64,000 bases of DNA from Rhabdophis nuchalis (lineage: Eukaryota; Chordata; Lepidosauria; Squamata; Natricidae): the NCBI GenBank assembly GCA_039707465.1, contig CM077643.1, positions 373,222,419 to 373,286,418 on the forward strand, in the 5' to 3' direction. The notes below the pieces were generated by a model. That model saw only the letters and a program-made list of their open reading frames with translations. It was not told the DNA's origin and ran no database searches. Of this stretch, positions 43,912 to 55,855 are shown in pieces; the stretch's first letter is position 1, and each line of letters begins with the position of its first letter. A program made the position numbers and the translations under genes.

Positions 43912-43929
43912 TGGCGATGAAGGTGGGAT
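43912..43929 (+). promoter_or_regulatory. Primer-binding-site-like sequence
   Basis: TGGCGATGAAGGTGGGAT begins one base after the LTR, where the tRNA primer site lies. I cannot assign the tRNA. Confidence 0.55.
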
Positions 43930-44006
43930 TCAGGCCTTGTCATTAAGTCGCAACGGGGAACGAAGCTTCGACTGTCCGTGTGCCGAGCACCCACCACAGC
44001 CTAACC

Positions 44007-44594
44007 ATGGCGATGATGCCACCATTCGCACCGTTCGACCCGATGAAGGAGCAATGGGCTTCCTTCTTAGCTCACTTCGAGTGCTTTCTAATAGCAAACG
44101 ACTACGGCGAGCTTGCACCAGCAAGGAAGCTGAGCCTGTTCCTCCAGTGCGGCAGTCCAGAATTGTTCGCCACGGCGTGGACCATCGCAGCCCCAGCAGC
44201 GGTGCACGAAGTTCTGTGGGACGACCTCCTGGGCCGCCTGAGAGCACACTACGCACCTGTGCCATCTCGCATAGCGCACCGCTATGCATTCAGACAATGC
44301 GTGCAACAGCCAAAGAAATCGGTAGCCGAGTTTCTCCAAAAATTAAGAGCCACTGCGATTCCGTGTGAGTTTCCCGCAGCCTTCCTGGAGGAATCGCTGC
44401 TGGAACAGTTCGTATGCGGCATCAAGGACATCCGCCTTAAGCGCCGCTTGCTCTCTAAAACTGTTCTGACTTTAGAGCAAGTGGTGGAAGAAGCCCGCGC
44501 GGTGGAATTGTAAGAAATATCAATGTCTGACATGGGCCGCGCTCATCCTCCCCTTTTCCCTTCACCACGTACTTGTCTAGTGGGCAAAATAGAC
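44007..44594 (+). pseudogene. Gypsy gag (capsid part), copy 1
   Basis: The first ATG in context is 44007. The product resembles retrotransposon Gag capsid: 'FAPFDPMKEQWASFLAHFE', 'KLSLFLQCGSPELF', 'RIAHRYAFRQCVQQP' and 'LLEQFVCGIKDIRLKRRLL'. Gag assembles the particle around element RNA. TAA at 44511-44513 interrupts the frame, which continues in phase to 44594, where an L1 is inserted. The zinc knuckles that belong to its C-terminus lie at 51860 onward. Original gag and pol appear to form one frame. Confidence 0.85.
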
Positions 44595-45092
44595 AATGAA
44601 GCAAAGATAGATAACCAAATCGGAGGGATCTTTTTTAAAAATGAACAAGATAAAAGAATTTGTATTCTGGAAGAAGAATCAAGGAAATACAATGTGGTTA
44701 TTCGAGGAATTCAGGAGGAAAGAGTGGATAATTTGAAACAAAGAGTTTTAAAATGGCTGAATGATCTAGATGCACCAATTACATTCACAGCAGCAGATTT
44801 GGTAAGCGATTTCAGAATTGGTTATAAAAGACAAAATGGTTCAAATAGAAACGTACTTGTGAGATTTGCAAATCTTAGTGATAAATTGGAATTGATGGCG
44901 AAAATAAGAGAGATGGACGAAGTTCCAAAATTTGAGGAGAAAACTATTCAAGTTTTTCAGGCTATATCAAGAGATGAAAGAGCGTGGAGATATTTTCTGA
45001 AGCCAATTACAAAGGTTTTGAGAGACAATGGAATTAAATATAATTGGAGACCGCCACAACAGTTGAAATTCTTTTATAAAGGGAGAATGTAA
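44595..45092 (+). pseudogene. L1 ORF1p fragment fused in frame to gypsy gag
   Basis: From about 44640 the frame reads 'NEQDKRICILEEESRKYNVV' and 'AWRYFLKPITKVLRDNGIKY', the L1 ORF1p RRM and C-terminal domain. It lacks the N-terminal coiled coil. The ATG at 44523 upstream lies in gypsy gag, giving a 189-codon chimeric frame. No evidence for expression. Confidence 0.82.
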
Positions 45093-45659
45093 ACGATTAC
45101 TCCGCAAATAGATGCAGTAATATATAATACTGCAGTTATGCGAGCTTGGACTGATTGAGAAAGATGAAGATATAACAGAAATTAAAAGTCAAATGCTTAA
45201 GATGGGTGGAACACACGTAAAAACTCTGACATTAGAAGAAAAAGGGGCTGTCGGGGGGCAAGATCCTAAAAGGCTAAAGCAGAAAGAAATTTCACCGGCG
45301 ATGTCTGAACAAAAGAAAAGCCGCGAAGATACAAAGAGCGTGGACAAGGAGGCGGATCTTGGAAAAATGCAGGAAGCTGAGTGCGGGGAAAAGCTAATAC
45401 TGTCTTCTTTTTTTGAGAGTTGAATTTAAGTAGACAGCCCGAAAGAAGTGACCCGACCATTGCCATGTCCCCTCCCCCACACTCTCTTTGTAGAGGCAGA
45501 AACCGATTGAGGATGTGGGGGATGAAGATTGATTGTTACTTGTTGTTTGTTGTGTTTTATGTAATTTTTTGGTTTTTTTAATTATTATTTACGATTGGTG
45601 TTGGGATGTGGGCACGGAAAGGAAGAGGAGGGGATAGGATTAAAAAAGTTACAGCTTAA
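45093..45659 (+). other. L1 inter-ORF region
   Basis: Non-coding apart from short frames; the same sequence is at 56080-56647 in copy 2. Confidence 0.7.
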
Positions 45660-47599
45660 ATGCGTTTTATAAAAATAATGACATTGAACGTGAAGGGAAC
45701 AGGGAACCAGATTAAAAGAAGACGATTGGAACTTAAAATTAAAAGGGACCTACCAGATATATTATTTTTGCAAGAAACTCATCAAAAATCTGAGGATTCA
45801 AATAGAATGTATATAAAGGGTATGCAAATTTATGAAAAATCCTTTGGAACTTCAAAAGCTAGAGGAGTTGCAACATTGATATCAGATAGGGTATATTTTG
45901 AACAAAAAAAAGTAATTGTGGATGATGAAGGAAGATATATAATAATTGTGGGAAATATTAATGAGGAAAAAGTGACACTTGTTAATTTATATCTACCGAA
46001 TGAGAAACAAAAAGAATTTCTTGAAAAAATAACTAAAATCTTGGAAATTGAAAGTGTAGGGAAAGTAATTGTGGCTGGGGATTTTAATTTAATTAGGAAT
46101 AAAATAGATAGTACTAATCCCACTCGTTGTGGAGGAACAAATAAAGGGGAGACTTTAAATAAATGGATGCTTCGAAATGGCGTGGTGGATGTTTGGAGAG
46201 AAGTGAAAGGTACTGAAAGAGTGTACACTTTTTACTCTAAGATATATAATACATATTCAAGAATTGATTATATTCTGGTTTCTAAAGATTTGTTGAATAA
46301 TGTGGATAAAATAGATGTGGGAATTTTTAAGGACTCCGATCATGCAGAAGTTACGATGGAAATAGATTTTAATTTTGAGAAAAAAAGAAGATGTTGGAGA
46401 TATGATGATAAACTGTATAAAAATGAGGAGGATAAAATATGGATATTTAAAAAATGGGAAGAAATTTGGAAATTGAATGATAATGGAGAGGTCAAATTTG
46501 AAATTGTTTGGGATGCGATGAAAGCAGTATTTAGGGGAGAAAGTATTAAGTTATCAAGCAGGAAATATAGAAATTATAAAAATAAAATTGAACAGGATAT
46601 AAGTCGGATCAAGGTATTGGAGAATCAATTTTTACTTACTAAGGAAAAAAATTTTTTGGAGGAGTTGAACTTGTTAAAAAATAAATTGATAGAAGAAGAC
46701 ATAGAATTGGTTAAAAAAATATAAGATATTTAAATAGGAACTTTTTTTGAATTTAGTAATAAAAACTCTAAGTTATTGGCAAGGATGGCGAAAAATAAAA
46801 GGGAGAAGAGAGAAATTGGATCTCTGATAGATGATAAAGGTATAAGATGTTATAAAAAATTAGAGAAATGTGAAGTGGTTAGGAATTTTTTTCAAAAATT
46901 ATACTCAAAAAAATCAATTGATTTGGAAAAATTGAAAAGTCACTTAGAAAAATATGTTGTGAAAATTGACCAAATATATAAAGACTTGATGGAAGGAGAA
47001 ATAACACAAGATGAGATTAACGAAATAATACAAAAGATAAAATTAGGGAAAGCTCCAGGCGAAGACGGATTACCTGCTGAGTTTTACGAAGAATTTAAGG
47101 AAATAATAATACCAAAATTGCAAAAATTATTTAATGGAATTTTACATGGTGGAGAAGTCCCGATGTCATGGAATAGAACGGTAATATCTCTAATCCCTAA
47201 ACCAGATAAAGATTTGGAAAGGATTGAGTCCTATCGACCCATTTCTTTAATTAATCAAGATGCAAAGATATTTACCGCCATTATAAATAATAGATTAAGT
47301 AGATTTATAGATAGACATATAAGTTATAATCAAGTAGGTTTTGTAAAGGGTAGATATATGAGTGACATTGTTAGAAGAGTATTAAATATTATAGATGTAG
47401 CTGAATATAATGGTGATAAAATAGGTATAGTATCACTAGATATTTTTAAAGCTTTTGATTCCGTACAATGGGAAACTATTAAAGTAATTATTGAAGTATT
47501 AGGTTTTGGTAATAAATTTATACATGTTATTTCGAAATTGTATCAAAAAAGTAGTGCAAGAGTGATGGTGAACGGAATAATGACAGAAGAGATCAAATT
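45660..47599 (+). pseudogene. L1 ORF2p, endonuclease and first half of RT, copy 1
   Basis: Endonuclease from the ATG at 45660: 'MTLNVKGTGNQIKRRRLELK', 'DILFLQETH', 'VAGDFNL', 'YSRIDYILVSKDLL' and 'DSDHAEVTME' give the APE catalytic residues. TAA at 46722-46724 and a second TAA two codons later interrupt the frame, which then resumes in phase with 'GKAPGEDGLPAEFY', 'SYRPISLINQDAKIF' and motif A 'IVSLDIFKAFDSVQW'. The L2 at 47600 cuts it before motif B. Both stops also occur in copy 2, so this L1 was dead before the block duplicated. Confidence 0.88.
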
Positions 47600-49700
47600 C
47601 CGCGGGGAGGCGGAACCAGAGTTACCAATCTGGTACCGCCCCAGGCGCTTGATGGACCCGGATGGGTTCCAGACAGCGCTTGGGCCATTTCCTGTATCCC
47701 TGACCCGCGCCCCGATGGAGGACCTCACGGCCGCATGGAATAGTGCGGCCGTGGGAGCCTTGGATCGGGTCGCGCCCTTGCGGCCTCTCTCGCGGCGGCG
47801 AACCACCCTGGCTCCTTGGTTTACTGAGGGGCTGCGGGTGATGAAACGCCGCAAGAGATGCCTAGAGAGAAGATGGAGGGCTAGCCGCTCTGAATCTGAC
47901 CGGACACAGGTAAGAGCCCATTTACGGACTTACATTGTGGCGCTGAGGGTGGCCAAACGTCATCATTGTGCCACCCTCATAGCATCCGCAGAAAACCGCC
48001 CTGCCGCCCTGTTTAGGGTGACCCGTTCCCTCCTCCAACAGAGGGAGCGGGAAGCCCCGTTACAGGGTAGGGCAGAGGAATTTGTGATTTTTCTGCAGGA
48101 GAAAACCGCCCAGATACAGAGTGAGCTAGCCCCCATTCATGGCCCAGTGGGATGCCACGAGGGAGATCTTGTTTGGGAGGAGTTTGACCCCGTTACTTCC
48201 GAGGATATGGACAGGTTACGTGGGCGACTGCGAGCCACCACATGTTCATTGGACCCGTGCCCCTCCTGGCTTGTACTGGCATCCTGGGAGGTGACACGAG
48301 GCTGGCTCCAAGAGGTTATCAACGCATCCTTGAGTGAGGGTTCCTTGCCTGCCTCCCTAAAAGAGGCTATGGTGAGGCCCCTCCTCAAGAAGCCCTCTTT
48401 GGACCCAGCTCTTTTGAACAACTACCGTCCAGTCTCCAACCTTCCCTTCTTGGCGAAGGTTGTTGAGAGTGTGGTGGCACAACAGTTTCCCCGTCACCTG
48501 GAGGAAGTTGACTATCTAGATCCGCGCCAGTCCGGCTTTCGGCCCGGGCATAGCACCGAGACGGCATTGGTCGCGTTGGTAGATGATCTCTGGAGGGCCA
48601 GAGATGGGGGATGTTCCTCCATCCTGGTCCTATTAGACCTCTCAGCGGCTTTCGATACCATCGACCATGGTATCCTATTGCATCGGCTGGGGGGGTTGGG
48701 GGTGGGAGGCACTGTTTTGCGGTGGTTCTCCTCCTTCCTCTCTGGCCGATCGCAATTTGTGCGGGCAGGAGAGCAGACGCCTCTCCTGTTTAATGCATAT
48801 ATGAAGCCGTTGGGTGAGATCATCCGTGGTTTTGGGGTAGAGTACCATCTGTACGCTGATGACACCCAGCTGTACATATCTACCCCAAACCACCCCAACG
48901 ATGCCGTAGCGGTGATGTGCCAGTGCCTGGAAGCCGTGCGGATCTGGATGGGAAGTAACGGACTTAGGCTCAACCCGACCAAGACCGAGTGGCTGTGGTT
49001 TCCGGCTGCCCGATTCAACCAGCTTTCTCCAACGCTGGCCATAGGGGGCGAACATCTTGCCCCTGTGGATGGGGCGCGCAATTTGGGTGTCCTCCTGGAT
49101 ACCCGGCTGTCTATGGAAGAGCAAGTGACAGCCGTGGCCAGGAGGGCGTTTTACCAGGTTCGCCTGGTTCGCCAATTGCGCCCCCTATTGGATCGGGACG
49201 CCCTTCGCACAGTCACTCATGCCCTCGTGACATCCCGACTGGACTATTGTAACTCTCTCTACATGGGGCTCCCCTTGAGGTGCACCCGGAGGCTTCAGTT
49301 AGTTCAGAATGCGGCCGCGCGAGCAATTATGGGCACCTCTAGGTTTGCCCACGTAACACCGCTCTTGCGCGAGCTGCACTGGCTACCTGTCGTCTTCCGG
49401 GTGCGCTTCAAGGTGTTAGTTATCATCTTCAAAGCGCTCCATGGCTCGGGACCTAGCTATCTGCGAGATCGGATCCTGCCCCACACATCCTCACGACCGA
49501 TTCGCTCCCACAGAGAGGGGCTTCTCCGGGTGCCGTCCACTAGACTTTGTCAGCGGGCGACGCCCAGGGGAAGGGCGCTCTCTGTGGCGGGCCCGGCCCT
49601 CTGGAACGACCTTCCCCCTGATATTAGAACGACCACCGACCTCCGCTCCTTCCGTGTAAAATTGAAGACCCATCTCTTTCGACTGGCCGGCCTTGAATAG
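47600..49700 (+). pseudogene. L2 ORF2p with motif B deleted, in frame with L1 ORF2
   Basis: The L2 frame continues in phase from the L1 ORF2, making a 974-codon chimera (46776-49700). It has the end of the endonuclease-RT linker, motif A 'LLDLSAAFDTIDH' and motif C 'YADDTQLY', but between 'GRSQFVRAGEQ' and 'TPLLFNAYM' about 20 residues including the conserved 'GVPQGS' are missing without loss of frame. The RT is therefore non-functional. Confidence 0.9.
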
Positions 49701-49899
49701 TTCTCTCTGTCTTTTAATTATAAATTTTAAATGGGTTTTTAATTTATGTTTTTAGCACGGGTAGATTTATTTAATTCGATTTTAAGAAATATTTGTATTA
49801 TTGTATATTGTTTTTAATTATGCCTGTGCACCGCCCCGGGTCCCTGTGGGGAGAGGGTGCGGTTAATAAATCCCAATTTATTATTATTATTATTATTAT
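47600..49899 (+). mobile_element. 5'-truncated L2 LINE inside the L1, TSD AAATT
   Basis: AAATT at 47595-47599 and 49900-49904 flanks the insert, whose 3' end is an ATT array. Copy 2 has the exact unoccupied site (AGATCAAATTGGAAGC at about 58577). Belongs to the same subfamily as 19480 and 33266. Confidence 0.95.
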
Positions 49900-49902
49900 A
49901 AA

Positions 49903-51738
49903 TTGGAAGCGGGTACGAGACAAGGATGTCCCTTGTCTCCAACATTATTTTTATTGGTTATGGAAATTTTGACCAAAATGATAGAAAAAGATGAAGAATT
50001 GGAAGGGTATAAGGGATATAAGATAAATTTGTACGCAGATGATACTTTGATTATTTTGAAAGATATAGAGAAAGATTTGAAGAAGATACACAAGCATTTG
50101 AAAGAATTTGAAGGAATGACAGGTTTGAAAGTAAATTGGTTAAAATCTGAATTATTAATGGATAATAATGGCAATGAGCGGGAGAATATGCAAGAACAAT
50201 TTGGGATAGGGATCAAAAGTACATTGAAATATTTGGGTATAACACTTTCACTCAAAGTTAGAGAAATGAAAAAACTTAATTATGATGTGGTGATGAATGA
50301 AGTCGAGAAAAAGATAGATAAATATAAAAAGATAAAGCTGTCTTGGTTTGGTAGAATTGCAATGTGTAAGATGATGTTGTTACCAAAGTTTAATTTTTTA
50401 TTTGAGATGCTACCATTAAATTTGACAGAGAAAGATATTGAAAGATATCAGAAGAAATTGGATAAATTTTGTAATGGTGGGAAAAGACCCAGATTATTGA
50501 AGAAAATGTGGTATCAAAATCAAAAAGAAGGTGGATTGGGAATCCCCAATCTACTCAATTATTATTGGGCCTATGGTATCCGAACTGTGGTAAAAATACT
50601 TAAAGGTGAAGGTAGTCACTGGAGAGATTTAGAGTTAAGAGATATTAAGAGATTCGGCTCAACATGGTTTTTAGATAAAGCAAAATCAAAAAGGGTAATT
50701 AATAGCTATTGGTTAAAGGGATTGAGTAAAATTTGGAATAAATTTGTTAAAACTTTAATTCCGGATATAATTTTTTGGGGGAAGACAATTGGAAATTGGC
50801 CGATTAAAACCAATATAAGTCGTGACAGGGTAATAGAAGATGAAAATATAGAAATTATAATAGATTGGCTAAAAACTTTAGGAAATGAGAGAAGGAAAAA
50901 AGAAATTGAAAAATTGGGTTTAGGCTGGTTTGAAAGAATACAAATAGAAAAATGGACTGAGAAAGTAAGGGGAAATTGCAAGATAAGCAGAAACAAAACT
51001 GAATTTGAACATTTAGTATCTCAAATTATGAAATATGAAATTGGGTTAAAGGGACTCGTTAGTAAGATTTATAAGATTATAAATTTTGATGGAAAACCAC
51101 AAATGGTGATGAAGATGAATTGGGAAAAAGAACTCAATATTAAAATATCAGACTTAGATTGGAATGTGAATTGGAAAATTATGAGGATTTTATCTGTAAG
51201 GATTAAAGAACATAATTATAAAGTTGTTTGGAAATGGTATTTGACTCCATTAAGATTATCGTTGATAGATAAAAACACTAGTAAAAAATGTTGGAGATGT
51301 GATATGGAATTAGGGACTTATGAACATATGTGGTACAAATGTGATAAAGTTAAAAAGCTTTGGCAACAATTGGAGAAAATGTTATTTGAAATGATGGAGA
51401 AAAGAATAATGAGATCAGAAACTATATTACTGTTGATAATTAAGGAAACAGAACTAATAAAATATGAGAAAGAATTGATTAGAATTATGATTATAGTGGG
51501 TAGAATTATAATAGCTAGATATTGGAAATTAGATGTGAATTTTAAAATAGAAGAGTGGTATTGTGAAATGTGGAAATTAGCTTTAAATGATAAAATGACA
51601 TGTGACATTAAATTTAGAAATGGTGTTTATAAAAAAGATACTTTTTGGAAAACTTGGAAACCATTTGTGGATTATGCGCTTGGAAATTTGGACGCTTCGA
51701 TACCTGTACCCAGAGAACGTGGATTTTGGAGATCGTGA
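49903..51738 (+). pseudogene. L1 ORF2p, second half, copy 1
   Basis: Resumes the L1 RT after the L2: 'AGTRQGCPLSPTLF' (motif B), 'NLYADDTLIIL' (motif C), 'KIKLSWFGRIAMCKMMLLPK' (thumb region), and a C-terminal Cys-rich part 'KKCWRCDMELGTYEHMWYKC', the L1 zinc-knuckle-like segment. Ends 'PVPRERGFWRS' at 51738. Confidence 0.9.
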
Positions 51739-51859
51739 GGACATATCCGAAGAACCAAATCTTCCTTTCTTATGTACAGCACAGGGTGAAATATTGTATA
51801 TATATATTTTGTTGTAATGTCTAAAAATTTAAAAAAAATATAAAAATAAATAAATAGAC

Positions 51860-54800
51860 GAAATGGACGAAGAAGAGCAAGGGGCCTGCATGAGGGTGAC
51901 CGGACGCCTGCCGAGCCGCTCATTCATGCCCCAGCAAAAAACTGGGGCCTGCCTGGGTTGCGGAGGCGCCCACCAAAGACCCGACTGCCCCTTCAAGGCA
52001 TCAGTTTGCCGTCGATGCGGCAGGAAAGGACACCTAGCAGCCGTGTGCCGCACCGCCGCTCCAGAAACAGCACCAACAGCCGCCACCAGACCTAATCCAC
52101 CAGGACAGCAAACAGCTCAAAAAAGAACAAGACGCCGCCCGCCACAGCCGACCAACTGTTTCGCGCTGTCCGAGACGCCCCCAGCTCTGAACTATGACCT
52201 GGCAGAGAGTACGAGACTGACCACGGTGGTTTGTTTAGAGGGGGTGGGAGTCAAGATGGAAGTAGACTCCGGGTCCTCTAGATCTCTCATTTCTTGGGCA
52301 CGACTAGCTAAATTGTACCCCAAACTCCGTAAGCAGGACCTCACCCCTGCGACAACTCTCCTGAAAGATTACCAGGGCTCGCCCATTCCCATTCTAGGGC
52401 AGCATGGGGTGAGGGTGGACTATGGCCCCTTCCATGGGTCCCTTCCCGTCCTGGTAGTGGCCAATTCCCTAGCTGTCTTGATCAGATTGGACTGGTTTCC
52501 AGCCTTGGGACTGTCAGTCCAAGGAGTGAACAGCGTGCCCGCCAGTTCTCTGGTAGACATCGTGCTTAAAGAATTCAGCGACGTCTTTGATGGCAGCCTA
52601 GGAAAGTACAGGGGCACCCCAGTCTCCCTGAACCTATACCCGCAGGTTGCATCTTTCTGCTTGAAGGCCCGCAGGCTGCCGTTCGCGCTCAAGCCCAAGG
52701 TTGAAGTGGAATTAGAGCGATTAGTGGCACAGGGCGTGCTCGAATCCGTCGATCAGGCGAAATGGGAGACCCCGATTGTGGTACCCATCAAGCCCGACAG
52801 GTCCGTCTGGATCTGCGCCGACTATAAATCGATAATCAACCTTGGGCTTCAGGCGAACCCATACCCGGTTCCAGTAGTACAGGACCTGCTCCACTCTTTG
52901 GGACAGGGACGCGTATTCTCGAAGCCTACCAACAGCTCCCTGTGGACGATGAGGCTGCGGAGGCACAGACTATCGTCACCCACCGAGGGGCTTTCCGTTG
53001 TCGCCGCCTCCAATTCGGCGTGTCCGTGGACCCGGGGATCTTCCAGAGCCTCATGGAGCGACTGCTCCATGGGCTCCCTGGTGTTGTACCGTACTTCGAC
53101 GACATTCTGATTTCTGCTTCCAGCATATCAGAACTCGCCAAGACATTGCGGAAGGTCCTCAGGATTTTCAGGGGCGCGGGGTTGAAATTGCTGTGCCGAG
53201 GGTGGAATTCCTGGGCTTCATAATTGATGCCCAAGGAATTCACCCAACCCCCTCCAAAGTCGAGGCCATCCAAAAGGCCCCCACTCCTGCCTCCAAGACG
53301 GAGCTGCAGGCATTCCTCGGCCTTTTGAATTTTTACGTGCCGTTTATTCCCCATAAGGCATTGCTAGCCAAGCCACTGCATCGGTTGCTCAGCCGATCCG
53401 CAGCGTGGTGCGGGGGCAGCCGCGAGGCGCATGCGTTCGCGGCTGTCAAAGCCATGTTCACGTCCGATGCGGTACTAGTCCAGTACCATGACAGACTTCC
53501 TCTGACGCTTGCATGTGATGCCTCCCCTTTTGGCCTGGGGGCTGTCCTGAGCCACGTCTTTCCAGACGGTTCAGAAGCCTCCATTGCTTTTTACTCCTGG
53601 ACAATGTCTCAAACAGAGAGAAACTACAGCCAAATCGACAAGGAGGCTTTGGCTGTAGTGTCTGGGATTAAGAAGTTCCACAATTACCTCTACGGGCGGA
53701 CTTTTTCCGTCGTCACAGACCACAAGCTGCTCCTTGGGCTGTTGGCCGGTGACCGTCCGACCCCCCCATCCTTTCTCCCAGGATGACCCGTTGGACGGGT
53801 TTCCTGGCAGCGTATGACTATATGCTGCTTTACCGTCCAGGCAAGCAGATAGGGCATGCCGATGCCCTAAGCCGCTGCCCTCTCCCGGGGACGGATTTGG
53901 CCCCAGTGCCGGCCCTTTCTGTCCTGACTGTGGCGGAGTCTGACCTCCCCTTGTCTTCCTCCGCCGTCACCGCGCACACCCGTGCTGACCCCGTCCTCGC
54001 CCAGGTTTGCCGTTGGGTGCTGAGGGGGTGGCCTTCGGGCAGCGTGGCCGAAGAATTTCAGCCGTACAAGTCACGCCAGCTGGAGCTCGTGCTCCATTGC
54101 GGGTGCTTGTGTTGGGGAGATCGGGTCATCGTCCCCAAACCTCTAAGACACATGGTTCTTCAGTCGCTCCATGCCAATCACCCAGGCATAGTCCGCATGA
54201 AGGCATTGGCCCGGAGCTATGTCTGGTGGACTGGCATGGACGCTGAAGTGGTGGATTGGATGGCCGCCTGTTCCACTTGCCAATCTTCCTGCCCTGCCCC
54301 GCCGGTGTCCCCACTGAGGGAGTGGGACGTTCCCAGGAGCCCGTGGTCCCGGCTTCATTTGGATTTCGCGGGTCCCTTCCATGGCCAGAGTTTCCTTGTT
54401 GTGGTGGATGCGTTTTCCCGCTGGGTGGAAGTGATTGTCATGACTTCCACCACAGCGGAGAGCACAGTGCGCGCGTTGCGCCGCCTGTTCGCCACACACG
54501 GGTTGCCGGACGTCATTGTGTCCAACAACTGACCCCAATTTCAGTCCTCCACTTTCTTGGACTTTCTGGCCATCCAAGGGATCCGCCACGCGCCGGTCGC
54601 CCCTTATCACCCGGCGTCCAATGGACGTGCGGAAGGAGCAGTCCGCTCGGCCAAGGAAGCCTTGGCCCGTTTGGATAAAGGGGACTGGCAGGCAAGGGTG
54701 GCAGCGTACCTTTTGGGACAGCATGTCACACGTTGCCCGACTACAAGGAAAAGCCCCGCAGAGCTCTTGATGGGCCGTCGCTTGTGGACCACGCTGGACA

Positions 54801-55551
54801 GACTGCACCCCAATTACGACGGGGTGCAGAGGAGCAACCTGCAGGTTCCCTCTCCTTGCCTTTTCAAAATGGGGGACCTAGTCTGGGTGAGAAACTTCTC
54901 AGGGGAGCCGCGCTGGGTTCCCGCAACAGTCTTGGACTTAACCGGCCCCTGTTCTTACAGGGTCAGCCTACGCGATGGATCTGAGTGGCGGCACCACCTG
55001 GATCAACTAAGGCGCCGCCTGCCCGAGATGGCCTTTGCCACACCAGGCAGTTCCTGCCTGTTGGCCCCCGTTGGGCCGTTGTTTCCAGTTCAAGCCGAGC
55101 CGCAGAAGGTAACTCTGGAGGCCTTTGCCAGTCCAGGCCTCTCCTCATCAAGCACACCCGGCCGTCCCCTTCCGGACTACTCCACTCAAGCTGACACGGA
55201 AATGTGGGTCTCGCTGATAGGAGGCCCACCCTGCCAAACAGCTGCCTGCCAGCACCCTTCAGGAACCTCAAGCCCGGTCTCCACGCCCCCTCGCCCGGAC
55301 TTACCATTATCGCCGGTCCCTGCTGTGCCGACTCCACCTCCGAGGGCAGGCTGCGGTGACGCAGATGGAAACTCCACTCCCCGCAGGGAGGAGCTTCCCC
55401 AGGAACTACTTACCTCGCCGAGCTCTCCGCAGCAACTGAGATGTTCGGGGCGGGTCCGACACCGCCCCGCCTACTTGAACAAATATGCATGCGCTTACAC
55501 ATTGATGGACAGAAAGCATTGCCACATGCGCACTGACTACGGGGGAAGGAG
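51860..55551 (+). pseudogene. Gypsy gag-end/pol polyprotein, copy 1
   Basis: Domains in order: two CCHC knuckles ('CLGCGGAHQRPDC', 'CRRCGRKGHLAAVC'), protease ('MEVDSGSSRSLIS'), reverse transcriptase ('PIVVPIKPDRSVWICADYKS', 'VVPYFDDILISAS'), RNase H ('LTLACDASPFGLGAVLS', 'YSQIDKEALAV'), integrase HH-CC ('HANHPGI', 'CSTCQ') and core ('LHLDFAGPFHG', 'ASNGRAEGAV'), then a GPY/F-like segment ('GEPRWVPATVLDLTGPCSYR'). Breaks: frame change near 52925 where the RT motif-A segment is missing, another near 53200, a 7-C run at 53761-53767 that shifts frame, and TGA at 54531-54533. The expected second catalytic Asp of integrase is Asn ('VSNN'). The frame would end inside the 3' LTR. Confidence 0.9.
55537..55551 (+). 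promoter_or_regulatory. Polypurine tract
   Basis: GGGGGAAGGAG directly before the 3' LTR is the plus-strand primer site expected in LTR elements. Confidence 0.75.
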
Positions 55552-55855
55552 TGTTAAGTCCTCAGGCTTACGATCGTGCCAACAAGTCTGGTGAACTTTG
55601 AATTACCGCATTCCGGAACGGAGCCGGCAGCCGCGTCTGATTGGCTAAGGCGCGGCTGGCCGGATTCTGTCTAGAGATCTGCAACAATGTTGCAGATGCC
55701 TTGCTGAAAGGTTTCCCGCCTGAAAGCTGTATATAAACTGCTGTCAGGCAGGGAAACCTTGCCAGTAATGATCCTTGTGTATTGTAAATAGTTGCTGAAT
55801 AAACGTTCCTGTTGTTTGACTATGCCTGAGTCGGAATCCTTCTTTTAATCTAATA
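55552..55855 (+). repeat. 3' LTR of gypsy copy 1
   Basis: Same 304-bp length as the 5' LTR; five substitutions by eye, including the terminal CA now TA. Confidence 0.95.

Larger units (their letters stand above)
44595..51851 (+). mobile_element. L1 LINE inserted between gypsy gag and pol, itself split by L2
   Basis: AAATAGAC at 44587-44594 and 51852-51859 flanks the insert, and the gypsy reading frame is continuous across it (...AAA ATA GAC | GAA ATG...). The L1 has part of ORF1, a 570-bp spacer, ORF2 and an A/T-rich end without a pure poly(A). It is 5'-truncated within ORF1. A second L1 of the same sequence sits at the same place in gypsy copy 2. Confidence 0.9.

Noticed and set aside
54143..54808. 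221-codon minus frame across integrase, repeated at 62826-63491
   Set aside because: Shadow of the integrase coding strand; its openness reflects GC-rich codon use and is shared only through duplication.
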